Source: Anabaena subtropica FACHB-260 (GTDB taxonomy: Bacteria > Cyanobacteriota > Cyanobacteriia > Cyanobacteriales > Nostocaceae). Taken from it: a stretch of DNA of 64,000 bases. The number at the start of each line of letters is the position of its first letter. Positions within the stretch are counted from its first letter, which is position 1. The DNA is taken from the NCBI RefSeq assembly GCF_014697105.1, contig NZ_JACJRF010000019.1, positions 1 to 64,000 of the forward strand, in the 5' to 3' direction. Of the stretch, positions 29,252-37,537 are shown piece after piece. The position numbers were made by a program, and so were the translations under genes. The notes beneath the pieces are model-generated. The model did not search any database and was not told where the DNA came from. It saw only the letters and a list, made by a program, of their open reading frames with translations.

Positions 29252-30481
29252 ATGGCACGCGCAAAGTTTGAACGGAATAAACCCCACGTAAATATCGGTA
29301 CTGTCGGCCACGTTGACCACGGTAAAACCACTTTAACAGCAGCTATTACCATGACCTTGGCGGCTATGGGTCAGGCTGTAGCTAAGGGCTATGACCAAAT
29401 TGATAATGCACCCGAAGAAAAAGCACGGGGTATCACTATCAACACAGCTCACGTTGAATATGAAACCGCCAATCGTCACTATGCTCACGTAGACTGTCCC
29501 GGACACGCTGACTATGTGAAGAACATGATCACCGGTGCAGCACAAATGGACGGAGCTATATTGGTGGTAGCTGCTACCGATGGCCCTATGCCCCAAACCC
29601 GTGAGCATATTCTACTGGCAAAACAGGTTGGTGTTCCTAGCTTGGTTGTCTTCTTGAACAAAGAAGATATGATGGATGACCCTGAACTGTTAGAATTGGT
29701 CGAATTAGAACTACGAGAACTGCTTTCTAGCTACGATTTCCCAGGTGATGACATTCCTATCATCAAAGGATCTGGTCTAAAGGCATTAGAAAAAATGACA
29801 GCTAACCCGAAGACTCAACGGGGTGAAGATGAGTGGGTAGACAAAATCTACCAATTAATGGATGCTGTAGATTCTTATATTCCTACCCCTGAGCGTGATG
29901 TTGATAAGCCCTTCTTAATGGCAGTAGAAGACGTATTCTCCATTACAGGCCGTGGTACAGTAGCTACTGGCCGGATTGAGCGGGGTAAAGTCAAAGTTGG
30001 TGACACTGTGGAATTAGTGGGTATTAGAGACACTCGTACCACTACTGTTACAGGGATCGAGATGTTTAAGAAGAGCCTCGAAGAAGGTTTGGCAGGAGAT
30101 AACGCAGGTGTACTACTTCGTGGTATCCAAAAAGCCGATATTGAACGGGGTATGGTTTTAGCTAAGAGCGGTTCAATTACACCTCACACTCAATTTGAAG
30201 GTGAAGTGTACGTACTCAAAGAACAAGAAGGCGGCCGCAAAACTCCCTTTTTTCCTGGCTATCGTCCTCAGTTCTATGTACGGACAACAGATGTAACCGG
30301 CACCATCAAAACTTTCACTTCCGATGACGGCAGCGAAGCAGAAATGGTAATGCCAGGCGATCGCATCAAAATGACAGTAGAATTGATCAACCCAATTGCG
30401 ATCGAGCAAGGGATGCGCTTCGCTATTCGTGAAGGTGGTCGCACCATCGGTGCTGGTGTAGTCTCCAAAATCCTCAAATAG
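29252..30481 (+). CDS. tuf: Elongation factor Tu
   Basis: Delivers aminoacyl-tRNA to the ribosome as a GTP complex. The 409-residue protein has [10 protein letters not shown] (G1), [13 protein letters not shown] (effector region), [12 protein letters not shown] (G3) and NKEDMMDD (G4, NKED in cyanobacteria and plastids). The barrel domains carry [13 protein letters not shown] and end [10 protein letters not shown]. It has a GAGG ribosome binding site. A hairpin separates it from rpsJ. Confidence 0.98.
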   Translation: MARAKFERNKPHVNIGTVGHVDHGKTTLTAAITMTLAAMGQAVAKGYDQIDNAPEEKARGITINTAHVEYETANRHYAHVDCPGHADYVKNMITGAAQMDGAILVVAATDGPMPQTREHILLAKQVGVPSLVVFLNKEDMMDDPELLELVELELRELLSSYDFPGDDIPIIKGSGLKALEKMTANPKTQRGEDEWVDKIYQLMDAVDSYIPTPERDVDKPFLMAVEDVFSITGRGTVATGRIERGKVKVGDTVELVGIRDTRTTTVTGIEMFKKSLEEGLAGDNAGVLLRGIQKADIERGMVLAKSGSITPHTQFEGEVYVLKEQEGGRKTPFFPGYRPQFYVRTTDVTGTIKTFTSDDGSEAEMVMPGDRIKMTVELINPIAIEQGMRFAIREGGRTIGAGVVSKILK

Positions 30482-30503
30482 CACCTTTTTACTCTAATAA
30501 ATC

Positions 30504-30538
30504 AGAGCAGAGATGCTGAATGCTTCTCTGCTCTTTTA
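30504..30538 (+). terminator. Hairpin after tuf
   Basis: AGAGCAGAGA (30504-30513) pairs perfectly with TCTCTGCTCT (30525-30534), followed by TTTTATC. It is a plausible terminator or attenuator that would lower rpsJ expression relative to tuf. Confidence 0.7.
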
Positions 30539-30560
30539 TCTGACCTTACTTTAGGCAATA

Positions 30561-30610
30561 GGGAATAGGAGAAAAGCATTATTAACTATTCCCTACTCCC
30601 CACTCCCCCA
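30561..30610. repeat. STRR and inverted repeat in the tuf-rpsJ spacer
   Basis: GGGAATAG (30561-30568) pairs with CTATTCCC (30586-30593), and C-rich heptamers (CCCTACT, CCCCACT) follow to about 30610, just before the rpsJ ribosome binding region. Confidence 0.55.
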
Positions 30611-30635
30611 TTCATCAGAACCTGGAAAATTTAAG

Positions 30636-30953
30636 ATGGCAACTCTACAGCAGCAGAAGATTAGAATTCGTTTACAAGCTTTTGACCGTCGTTTATTAGA
30701 TACATCTTGCGAGAAGATTGTTGACACAGCTAACCGGACTAACGCTACAGCCATAGGCCCGATTCCCTTACCTACAAAACGGAAAATCTACTGCGTGCTG
30801 CGATCGCCTCACGTAGATAAAGATTCCCGTGAACACTTTGAAACCCGCACTCATCGTCGGATTATTGACATCTACCAGCCTTCATCTAAAACAATCGATG
30901 CGTTAATGAAACTGGATTTACCATCCGGTGTAGACATTGAAGTAAAACTTTAA
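30636..30953 (+). CDS. rpsJ: 30S ribosomal protein S10
   Basis: Small-subunit head protein, 105 residues, also the NusE partner in transcription antitermination complexes. [15 protein letters not shown], then [19 protein letters not shown] and [17 protein letters not shown] are conserved. Its place after tuf is the common cyanobacterial and plastid arrangement, not the separate S10 operon start of E. coli. Confidence 0.97.
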   Translation: MATLQQQKIRIRLQAFDRRLLDTSCEKIVDTANRTNATAIGPIPLPTKRKIYCVLRSPHVDKDSREHFETRTHRRIIDIYQPSSKTIDALMKLDLPSGVDIEVKL

Positions 30954-30955
30954 TT

Positions 30956-30978
30956 AGTCAAGAGTCAAGAGTCAAGAG
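30956..30978. repeat. Heptamer STRR (AGTCAAG) after rpsJ
   Basis: Three tandem AGTCAAG units directly follow the rpsJ stop codon. Confidence 0.75.
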
Positions 30979-31042
30979 TCCACAGTTAAAAATTAAGAAT
31001 TCATTGACTATAGACCAATGACTACTGTATGAAGATTTACTC

Positions 31043-31076
31043 TGCCCTGAAGAAAATTATTTCAGGGCATTTTATT
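31043..31076 (+). terminator. Terminator of the str cluster
   Basis: TGCCCTGAA pairs with TTCAGGGCA around a nine-base loop and is followed by TTTTATTT. It lies 90 bases after rpsJ and probably ends the cluster. Confidence 0.75.
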
Positions 31077-31166
31077 TAGCTGGAAAACAAATGATAGAAT
31101 GTAAAGAAAATACGGGAAAAGCAGAGAAAGAGAAATTTTAAAGATTAAATTTATACTCAGGTAAAA

Positions 31167-31817
31167 ATGACATCTTCTTCTAGAATTGCCGTCCGCGAAC
31201 TACCTCTGTTCCCGTTACCCGAAGTAGTTCTATTTCCCACCAGACCTCTACCCCTGCATATTTTTGAATTCCGCTACCGAATCATGATGAACACGATTTT
31301 GGAGAGCGATCGCAGGTTTGGAGTGTTGATGGTTGACCCAGTAAAAGGCTCAATCGCTAATGTAGGTTGCTGTGCAGAAATTATTCACTACCAGCGCCTA
31401 CCAGATGACCGCATGAAAATGTTGACCCTGGGACAACAAAGATTTCGCGTCTTAGAATACGTGCGGGAAAAACCCTACCGTGTTGGTTTAGTGGAATGGC
31501 TAGAAGACCATCCCCCAGCCAAAGATTTACGTCCATTGGCGACAGATGTAGAACAACTCCTGCGCGATGTTGTCCGTCTGTCAGCAAAAATCACAGAACA
31601 AAACATAGAAATTCCAGAAGAGTTACCAGATTTGCCAACAGAGTTATCATACTGGGTAGCCAGTAACTTATACGGAGTGGCTGGAGAGCAGCAATCACTG
31701 TTAGAGATGCAAGATACCGCCGCTCGCTTAGAAAGAGAAGCAGAAATTTTGACTACCACTCGCAATCATTTGGCAGCTCGTTCTGTTTTGAAAGATACCT
31801 TTAATCCGAAGCTATAA
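31167..31817 (+). CDS. LON substrate-binding (N-terminal) domain protein
   Basis: A 216-residue protein made only of the Lon N-terminal (LAN) domain plus a helical tail. RELPLFPLPEVVLFPTRPLPLHIFEFRYR is the family signature near the start; VGCCAEIIHYQRLPDDRMKML and QQRFRVL follow. It lacks the Lon ATPase and protease domains, so it is not a protease itself. Proteins of this shape next to rpsJ are conserved in cyanobacteria. A role in recognising unfolded proteins is inferred from the family only. Confidence 0.88.
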   Translation: MTSSSRIAVRELPLFPLPEVVLFPTRPLPLHIFEFRYRIMMNTILESDRRFGVLMVDPVKGSIANVGCCAEIIHYQRLPDDRMKMLTLGQQRFRVLEYVREKPYRVGLVEWLEDHPPAKDLRPLATDVEQLLRDVVRLSAKITEQNIEIPEELPDLPTELSYWVASNLYGVAGEQQSLLEMQDTAARLEREAEILTTTRNHLAARSVLKDTFNPKL

Positions 31818-31861
31818 GTTAATGGTCATGAAATAGACTGATAACCTAGCAATAATTACTG

Positions 31862-32731
31862 TTAATTACTAACTGACAGTACACTATAGCTACCAAAAAT
31901 TTTTAACACTTCTGTGTAGGTAGTTAATTCTAGTAGAGCCGATTTCATCTGTGGTGTATTAGCATCAGCTTCTAGATCAATAAAAAACAAATATTCTCCA
32001 AGCGATCGCTTGGTTGGACGAGACTCAATTCGACTTAGGTTAATACCTAAGTGAGCAAATACTTGCAGTGGCTTGAGTAACGCACCGGGTATATTAGCAG
32101 GCACACTAAAAGCAACAGAAGTGTGAGTGGGATTTTGTAAAGGTAGTTGATGAGCAATATCTGCTTCTGCCTGACTAATTACCCAAAAGCGAGTACAGTT
32201 TTCTGGATAGTCGTTAATACTACTGGCGAGTATAGGCAAATTGTACAGTTCAGCAGCTCTACTAGAGGCGATCGCCGCCGTTGTCAAATCTTGCTCTAGT
32301 CTTTGCAAGGCTTCAGTTGTAGAATTACTAGAAATCAGTTGAACTTTGGGAAGAAAGGCTCCCAGCCATCCTTGACATTGGGCTAAAGCTTGAGGATGAG
32401 AATAAACAGTTTTTATTCCATCTAAACTACTCGCACAAGAAATTAAGGTATGAGCAATGGGCAATACTAAAGCTGACTGAATTTGCAAGCTGTCTAACTG
32501 CCATAAGGTGTCCATCGTCATAGTGACGCTACCTTCAATAGAATTTTCTACAGGCACAACAGCTAATTGAGTTTGCTCCTGGGCTAGAGCTTGTAGTGAT
32601 TGAGCAATACTAGGATAAGGATGAAGATTAGCTTCGATTCCTGTATTTTTAGTCAGCCATTTTACATAAGAAATAGTTGCTTGCTCTGCATAAGTACCAG
32701 GTGGGCCTAAATGAGCAACGGATATAGCCAT
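31862..32731 (-). CDS. pheA: Prephenate dehydratase
   Basis: Converts prephenate to phenylpyruvate in phenylalanine synthesis. It is a monofunctional 289-residue enzyme with no chorismate mutase domain. HLGPPGTYAEQAT opens the catalytic domain. VPVENSIEGSVTMTMDTLW and SSNSTTEALQ are conserved. The C-terminal ACT domain carries the regulatory ESRPTKRSLGEYLFFID, expected to bind phenylalanine as feedback inhibitor. It is transcribed convergently toward the LON-domain gene. Confidence 0.96.
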   Translation of the reverse strand: MAISVAHLGPPGTYAEQATISYVKWLTKNTGIEANLHPYPSIAQSLQALAQEQTQLAVVPVENSIEGSVTMTMDTLWQLDSLQIQSALVLPIAHTLISCASSLDGIKTVYSHPQALAQCQGWLGAFLPKVQLISSNSTTEALQRLEQDLTTAAIASSRAAELYNLPILASSINDYPENCTRFWVISQAEADIAHQLPLQNPTHTSVAFSVPANIPGALLKPLQVFAHLGINLSRIESRPTKRSLGEYLFFIDLEADANTPQMKSALLELTTYTEVLKIFGSYSVLSVSN

Positions 32732-33343
32732 AATCTTGAGTCCTTAGTTACATATTTAGTGCATAGACTTTATCATAAGCACAACTAGTTTTTTATTGAA
32801 CTATAGGACTCTTATTTGATTGTTGTTAGTGTTGGCGCTTGCACTTAAAAACTGAGTCTGAGTCACAGTAAAAAAGCCGCAAGAGTAGCTATTGTTTACC
32901 TACGCAAGTAAATAGGGCTACACCTCCCGTGAAGGATACAGCAATCAAATCGCATTGCTATAAAACGTTAATCTCAGTAATTATGAAACAAATATCAAGC
33001 GATCACCTAAGGTGACTTGGAGTCATCATTGCACTGTCAAAATACGTTCCTTATAGGTACTTTTTGATCTAAGTAAAAAGCCTCATAACTACGTATTAAA
33101 TTCTAAAATATATAGACCAAGTTTATTTCTAAACCAATAATGCTCATTTAAGCTATAATTTATTTATATATTTAATAATAAAAAATATTGTCAGTCAGCA
33201 TATATCAAGGATAAAAATAAAGTATAGATACATATAATTTTGAATATCCATTGCTTTCGTTAAATAGTTTTTTATAGAAAAAAATTAATCAAGTCAAAAA
33301 TTAATTAATAATAAAACTATTAAAACATTACTTCCTGTAACTC
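32732..33343. other. Divergent control region, pheA / DUF1997 gene
   Basis: 612 bases without a supported ORF, strongly AT-rich in its right half. It includes a small TCACC-TAA-GGTGA palindrome near 33003-33015. Promoters of two divergent genes must lie here, but none matches consensus well. Confidence 0.45.
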
Positions 33344-33931
33344 ATGGCTACCAAGTTTACTGCCTCACAATCGGTAGAAATTGCTGTACCACAGCAGGCT
33401 ATTCCTATTCAGCACTACTTGCGTCAGCCCCAACGTCTAGTTAATGCTTTGGTTGATCAAAGGCGCATCCAGCAGCTTTCTGAAGAAGTATTCCGCCTAA
33501 AAATGCGCCCTTTAAGTTTCATGTCATTGAGTATTCAACCTACTGTAGACATGAGAGTTTGGTCAGAATCAAACGGAACAATTTATCTACGATCTGTGGG
33601 TTGCGAAATTCTTGGTTTTGAATATATCAACCAGCGCTTCTCTCTAAATTTAAGAGGATATTTATCTCCATATCACTTAAATACTGGTACTCGCCTAGAA
33701 GGTAGGGCTGACTTAGTGGTGCAGGTTGATTTACCGCCTCCTTTTTCTCTAACTCCCAAGCCAATTTTAGAAACTACTGGGAATGGTTTACTGAAGAGTG
33801 TATTGTTGACCGTAAAGCAAAGATTGTTACATCAATTATTAGTAGATTATAGGCAATGGGTAATTTTACAAACCCAAGAAAAAACTTTAGGTAATAATGA
33901 TACGCAATTACCCATCTTAAATATAGATTAA
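33344..33931 (+). CDS. DUF1997 family protein
   Basis: A 195-residue cyanobacterial/plastid conserved protein of the DUF1997 type. Family features are HYLRQPQRLVNALVDQRRI near the N-terminus, the region RLKMRPLSFMSLSIQP, and GTRLEGRADLVVQVDLPPPF. There is no signal peptide or clear membrane helix. The likely fold is a lipid- or ligand-binding beta barrel/SRPBCC-like, which is my inference. No operon partner. Confidence 0.75.
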   Translation: MATKFTASQSVEIAVPQQAIPIQHYLRQPQRLVNALVDQRRIQQLSEEVFRLKMRPLSFMSLSIQPTVDMRVWSESNGTIYLRSVGCEILGFEYINQRFSLNLRGYLSPYHLNTGTRLEGRADLVVQVDLPPPFSLTPKPILETTGNGLLKSVLLTVKQRLLHQLLVDYRQWVILQTQEKTLGNNDTQLPILNID

Positions 33932-34042
33932 TTTTTTTACCGCGATGTGCGTGAAAGTGGTCAGGTGTTTTTTTCCATTGACCACTGATATCTGACGAAA
34001 GAGACAAAAGAAATAGACCTAATTATGAATTACTGATTGGTA

Positions 34043-34720
34043 TTAGCTTTTAGATTGGATTTGACAAGGACGGAAAGACTGACGATGCAAGGGAGAAACT
34101 CCGTATTCTTGCAGAGCTAACAAATGCTTTTTACTACCATATCCCTTGTTACTGTGTAAGTCGTACATGGAATATTTTGCTGCTAGACGCTGTATCAAAT
34201 CGTCGCGCCAGACTTTAGCTACAATGCTGGCGGAGGCAATCATGAGCGATCGCTCATCTCCTTTGACAATAGTTTGTTGTGGTACTAATAAGTCTTTTAC
34301 TGGCTGATTACCGTCCACCAAACAGAGAGCAGGCTTTACTTTTAGCTTTTGTACAGACCGCTTCATAGCTAATAGTGTTGCCTGCAAAATATTAATTTGG
34401 TCAATTTCAGCAGTTGCTGCATAACCAATTCTCCAGTCTATAGCTAGCGTACAAATTTGCTGGGCTAGCTTAACTCTCCGGGAATGAGATAGTTTTTTGC
34501 TATCTTTAATCCCGGCTGTTATGAGTTGAGAAAAAGCACTAGCTGGTAGTATGACAGATGCTGCAACGACAGGGCCAAAAAGAGCGCCTCGCCCTACTTC
34601 ATCTACCCCTGCCACCAAACCTGAAATAGTTAACAAAGCAGGAGAAAACTCCAGCCAACCAGTTGCATTTAAGGATATTGGCAACTGTAGAGTATCGGCT
34701 GTTTGTCCTATCTCTACCAT
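34043..34720 (-). CDS. rnhB: Ribonuclease HII
   Basis: Removes ribonucleotides and RNA primers from DNA-RNA hybrids. The 225-residue protein has the signature VAGVDEVGRGALFGPVVAASVIL with the first catalytic Asp-Glu pair. KDSKKLSHSRR, CLVDGN (third acidic residue) and ERSLMIASASIVAKVWRD follow. The C-terminus has SNKGYGSKKHL. It is 184 bases downstream of rne on the same strand, a pairing common in cyanobacteria. Confidence 0.97.
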   Translation of the reverse strand: MVEIGQTADTLQLPISLNATGWLEFSPALLTISGLVAGVDEVGRGALFGPVVAASVILPASAFSQLITAGIKDSKKLSHSRRVKLAQQICTLAIDWRIGYAATAEIDQINILQATLLAMKRSVQKLKVKPALCLVDGNQPVKDLLVPQQTIVKGDERSLMIASASIVAKVWRDDLIQRLAAKYSMYDLHSNKGYGSKKHLLALQEYGVSPLHRQSFRPCQIQSKS

Positions 34721-34904
34721 AATGACGAATTATATCAACTCAAAACAACTTAGAGAGAGACTTACGCCGACTCAGGAAAGCAAGCTAGAAAATACTTGTG
34801 GTTAATCTGTTGGAGAACTTGGAAAGCATCTGACAAAATGAAGAAATTCAGATTTCGTTTGGATTGCCAAGTTTAAATCTGTTGCTCTTTCTTGAAAATT
34901 GGTA

Positions 34905-36980
34905 TTAAATATCCTCGCCTGTATCAGATTCCGTTGCAGAGGAACGGCGACGACGACGACGGTTAGCTGCGGTAGTGGTATTAGTGGTATTCACTTCAGC
35001 GTCTTCATTATTTACTACTGTCAACTTTGTTGGTTCAGTCACCGTTGCCGACACAGACTTAGATTCCAACTTTACTTTTGGTGTACTAACTTCCATGCTT
35101 GGTGTTGCTATAGCAACAGGCTCTGAAGTGATTTCGGATGCTGTAGTCTGTGTTTGCCCTGGTTGAACAATATTAATAATTACAGACTTGGGATTTTTAA
35201 CCTCCTGCTCTAATTTAATTAGTGGAGAAACCCCCATCAAAGCAAAAATATCTTGCTCTTCTGGAGTCATTTCTACAGTCTTAATCTCCGGTGGTTCTAC
35301 CACTGGCTTAACTGGCTCTGTTTTGATGACTTTAGTACGTTCTCCTCTTTCATTCCAACTGGATTTGCCCAGGTTGGGAGAAGGTAATTCTGGTTGACCT
35401 AATTCAACATCTCCGTCAATGTCTAGGTCTGGTTCGCTGATAAACCCTAGCGGGTTGGTAGTAATTCTTTGTTCATCTTTACCATTTGTCCCATTGATGC
35501 CTATCCGACTGCGACGAGTCCGAGCGCGACGTTTATTCTGGTCGTTAAGTTCTTGATAGCTAGGATGATTGATTAAATTTAAAGAACCTAAGTCAGAGTC
35601 ATTTTCAAATCCATCACTAAATCCATCGTAGGTTTCCCGTGGTTCGGTAATGCGTGCAGTTGGTAAACGCGGCTCTCTAGTAGGCAGAGATACAAAACGT
35701 TCTGGGACTTCCACTGCTACTGGCGTAGGTAAGCGATTTTCGCTTTCTCCGGGTAAACGCACGGTGTGTCCTAAACCGCCACAGGCGGGGCAGGTGTCAC
35801 CAAACAATTCATAAATGTTCTGCCCTTGCCGCTTGCGGGTTAGTTCTACTAGACCCAGCTCGGTGAGTTGGGCAATTTGAGGACGAGCCTTGTCTGCGCG
35901 CAGGGCTTTGTTGAAGTGTTCGAGCACTTGTAACTGGTCACGACGAGATTCCATGTCAATGAAATCAACCACAATTACCCCAGCGATATTCCGCAGACGT
36001 AGTTGACGGGCAATTTCTGTTGCCGCTTCACAATTTGTCCACAAAACAGTTTCTCTGGCTGTGGCCGATCGCGTGAAGGAACCAGAGTTAACATCTATGA
36101 CAGTTAAGGCTTCTGTGGGTTCAATAATGATATATCCGCCAGAAGGTAGGTCTACCCTTGGCTTGAGGGCTTCTCTAATTGCGGCATTGATCCGGAAATA
36201 TTCTAAAATTGGGGAGCGATCGCGGTGATGATCAATCAGCAATCCTTGTGGTGTCTGACCGCCACTCCAGTTCTGCAAGTACTGCTTAACTCGCTTCAAA
36301 CCAGTACTGGAATCAACCACAATCCGATTCACATCCGCGCCATACATATCACGTAATACGCGCTGGATAAAGTCATCATCTCGGTTGAGTAATGCTGGCG
36401 CACGAGTAGACTGGGCTTCTTGCTGAATGGCTTCCCATTGCTTTTGCAGAACTTCCAAATCTTCAATGATTGCTTCTTCTGGCTTACCTTCTGCTTCTGT
36501 ACGTACCAGCAAACCCATCCCAGCAGGTTTAATTAAAATTGCTAATGCCCGTAAGCGGTTACGTTCACTTTCACTTTTAATTCGTCGTGATAAATTCACA
36601 CCCCTACCATAGGGCATCAACACCACATAACGTCCGGGCAAAGTGATATTACCTGTGAGCCTTGGGCCTTTTGTTCCCGTCGGCTCTTTCATTACTTGCA
36701 CCAAAACTTTTTGCTGTGGTGCTAATAATTCTGTAATTGCTGCTGCTGTACGTTTGAGTCGTAGAGGGCCTAAGTCAGTTACATGAATAAAACCATTACG
36801 TTCTGGATCTCCGATGTTGACAAAAGCAGCATCTATACCAGGTAATACATTTTCTACTACACCTAAGTAGATGTCACCGATTTGATGATGGCCTGTGGCT
36901 ACAACGAGTTCTTGTATTTGATCTTCCGAAAATACAGCAGCAATTTGATGCTGCTCCGCGATAATAATTTGTTTTGGCAT
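34905..36980 (-). CDS. rne: Ribonuclease E/G
   Basis: Endoribonuclease that starts mRNA decay and matures rRNA. The 691-residue protein has an S1 domain (about 35-120), the 5'-sensor and DNase I-like region with IVVDSSTG, the catalytic IDVNSGSFT, and the zinc-link CPACGGLGHT. The C-terminal region (about 420-691) is low-complexity and shorter than the E. coli scaffold. RRRRRRSSA at residues 674-682 is the nonapeptide shown in Anabaena to recruit PNPase. It starts at the ATG at 36980 after a 557-base leader. Confidence 0.97.
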   Translation of the reverse strand: MPKQIIIAEQHQIAAVFSEDQIQELVVATGHHQIGDIYLGVVENVLPGIDAAFVNIGDPERNGFIHVTDLGPLRLKRTAAAITELLAPQQKVLVQVMKEPTGTKGPRLTGNITLPGRYVVLMPYGRGVNLSRRIKSESERNRLRALAILIKPAGMGLLVRTEAEGKPEEAIIEDLEVLQKQWEAIQQEAQSTRAPALLNRDDDFIQRVLRDMYGADVNRIVVDSSTGLKRVKQYLQNWSGGQTPQGLLIDHHRDRSPILEYFRINAAIREALKPRVDLPSGGYIIIEPTEALTVIDVNSGSFTRSATARETVLWTNCEAATEIARQLRLRNIAGVIVVDFIDMESRRDQLQVLEHFNKALRADKARPQIAQLTELGLVELTRKRQGQNIYELFGDTCPACGGLGHTVRLPGESENRLPTPVAVEVPERFVSLPTREPRLPTARITEPRETYDGFSDGFENDSDLGSLNLINHPSYQELNDQNKRRARTRRSRIGINGTNGKDEQRITTNPLGFISEPDLDIDGDVELGQPELPSPNLGKSSWNERGERTKVIKTEPVKPVVEPPEIKTVEMTPEEQDIFALMGVSPLIKLEQEVKNPKSVIINIVQPGQTQTTASEITSEPVAIATPSMEVSTPKVKLESKSVSATVTEPTKLTVVNNEDAEVNTTNTTTAANRRRRRRSSATESDTGEDI

Positions 36981-37537
36981 TCAATTTCCTCAAAAATCGG
37001 CAGCGTCAACAGGCTTGGAGGTTTGTTATCCCTCTCGCCCCTGCCAGCCTCCAAAGACACTGCTGGTAATAAAAATTGTGAAGTTGAGCTTCAAAATAAA
37101 AAAGCTGTTGACTAGAGAATCGCGTTGATACGCCTGATTATTCCAGAACGGCTGCATATTGTCTAAGCAAATAAATCAACCGTTCGTGGTTGATTTCTGA
37201 TGCGATACCTTCACCATCTAAGGATTGGGCATTCAGCAATTGTTTTAAAAGCATGGAGGTAGAGAAGCCGACGGAGCCTGCTGTTAATCACTAGTTCACA
37301 AGATAGCTATAAAGAGAGTGTTCTTTAATCTGCCTTAGTTTCTCTGGGATAAAATCCTAGAATTTGCACTCTAATATCTTTACTTTGGCTCCCTGAGTAT
37401 CAGGGTAGTAGTGAACCAGTTTGTTCAATGCAGCGCCAGAAAATTTCTCTTCACCCCATTCTAACGCAACCTTGCTAAAAATCAATTCCCGCGATGTACC
37501 ACAAGAGAGTAACTACTAGCAAGTTACCCTTTAAGGA
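36981..37537 (-). promoter_or_regulatory. Long rne 5' leader region
   Basis: There is no supported gene between the radical SAM stop (37538) and the rne start. In other cyanobacteria and in E. coli the long rne 5' UTR is a target for RNase E autoregulation. The region nearest rne contains AU-rich single-stranded-looking stretches (about 37065-37110) that could be cleavage sites. The role is inferred from context. Confidence 0.45.
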
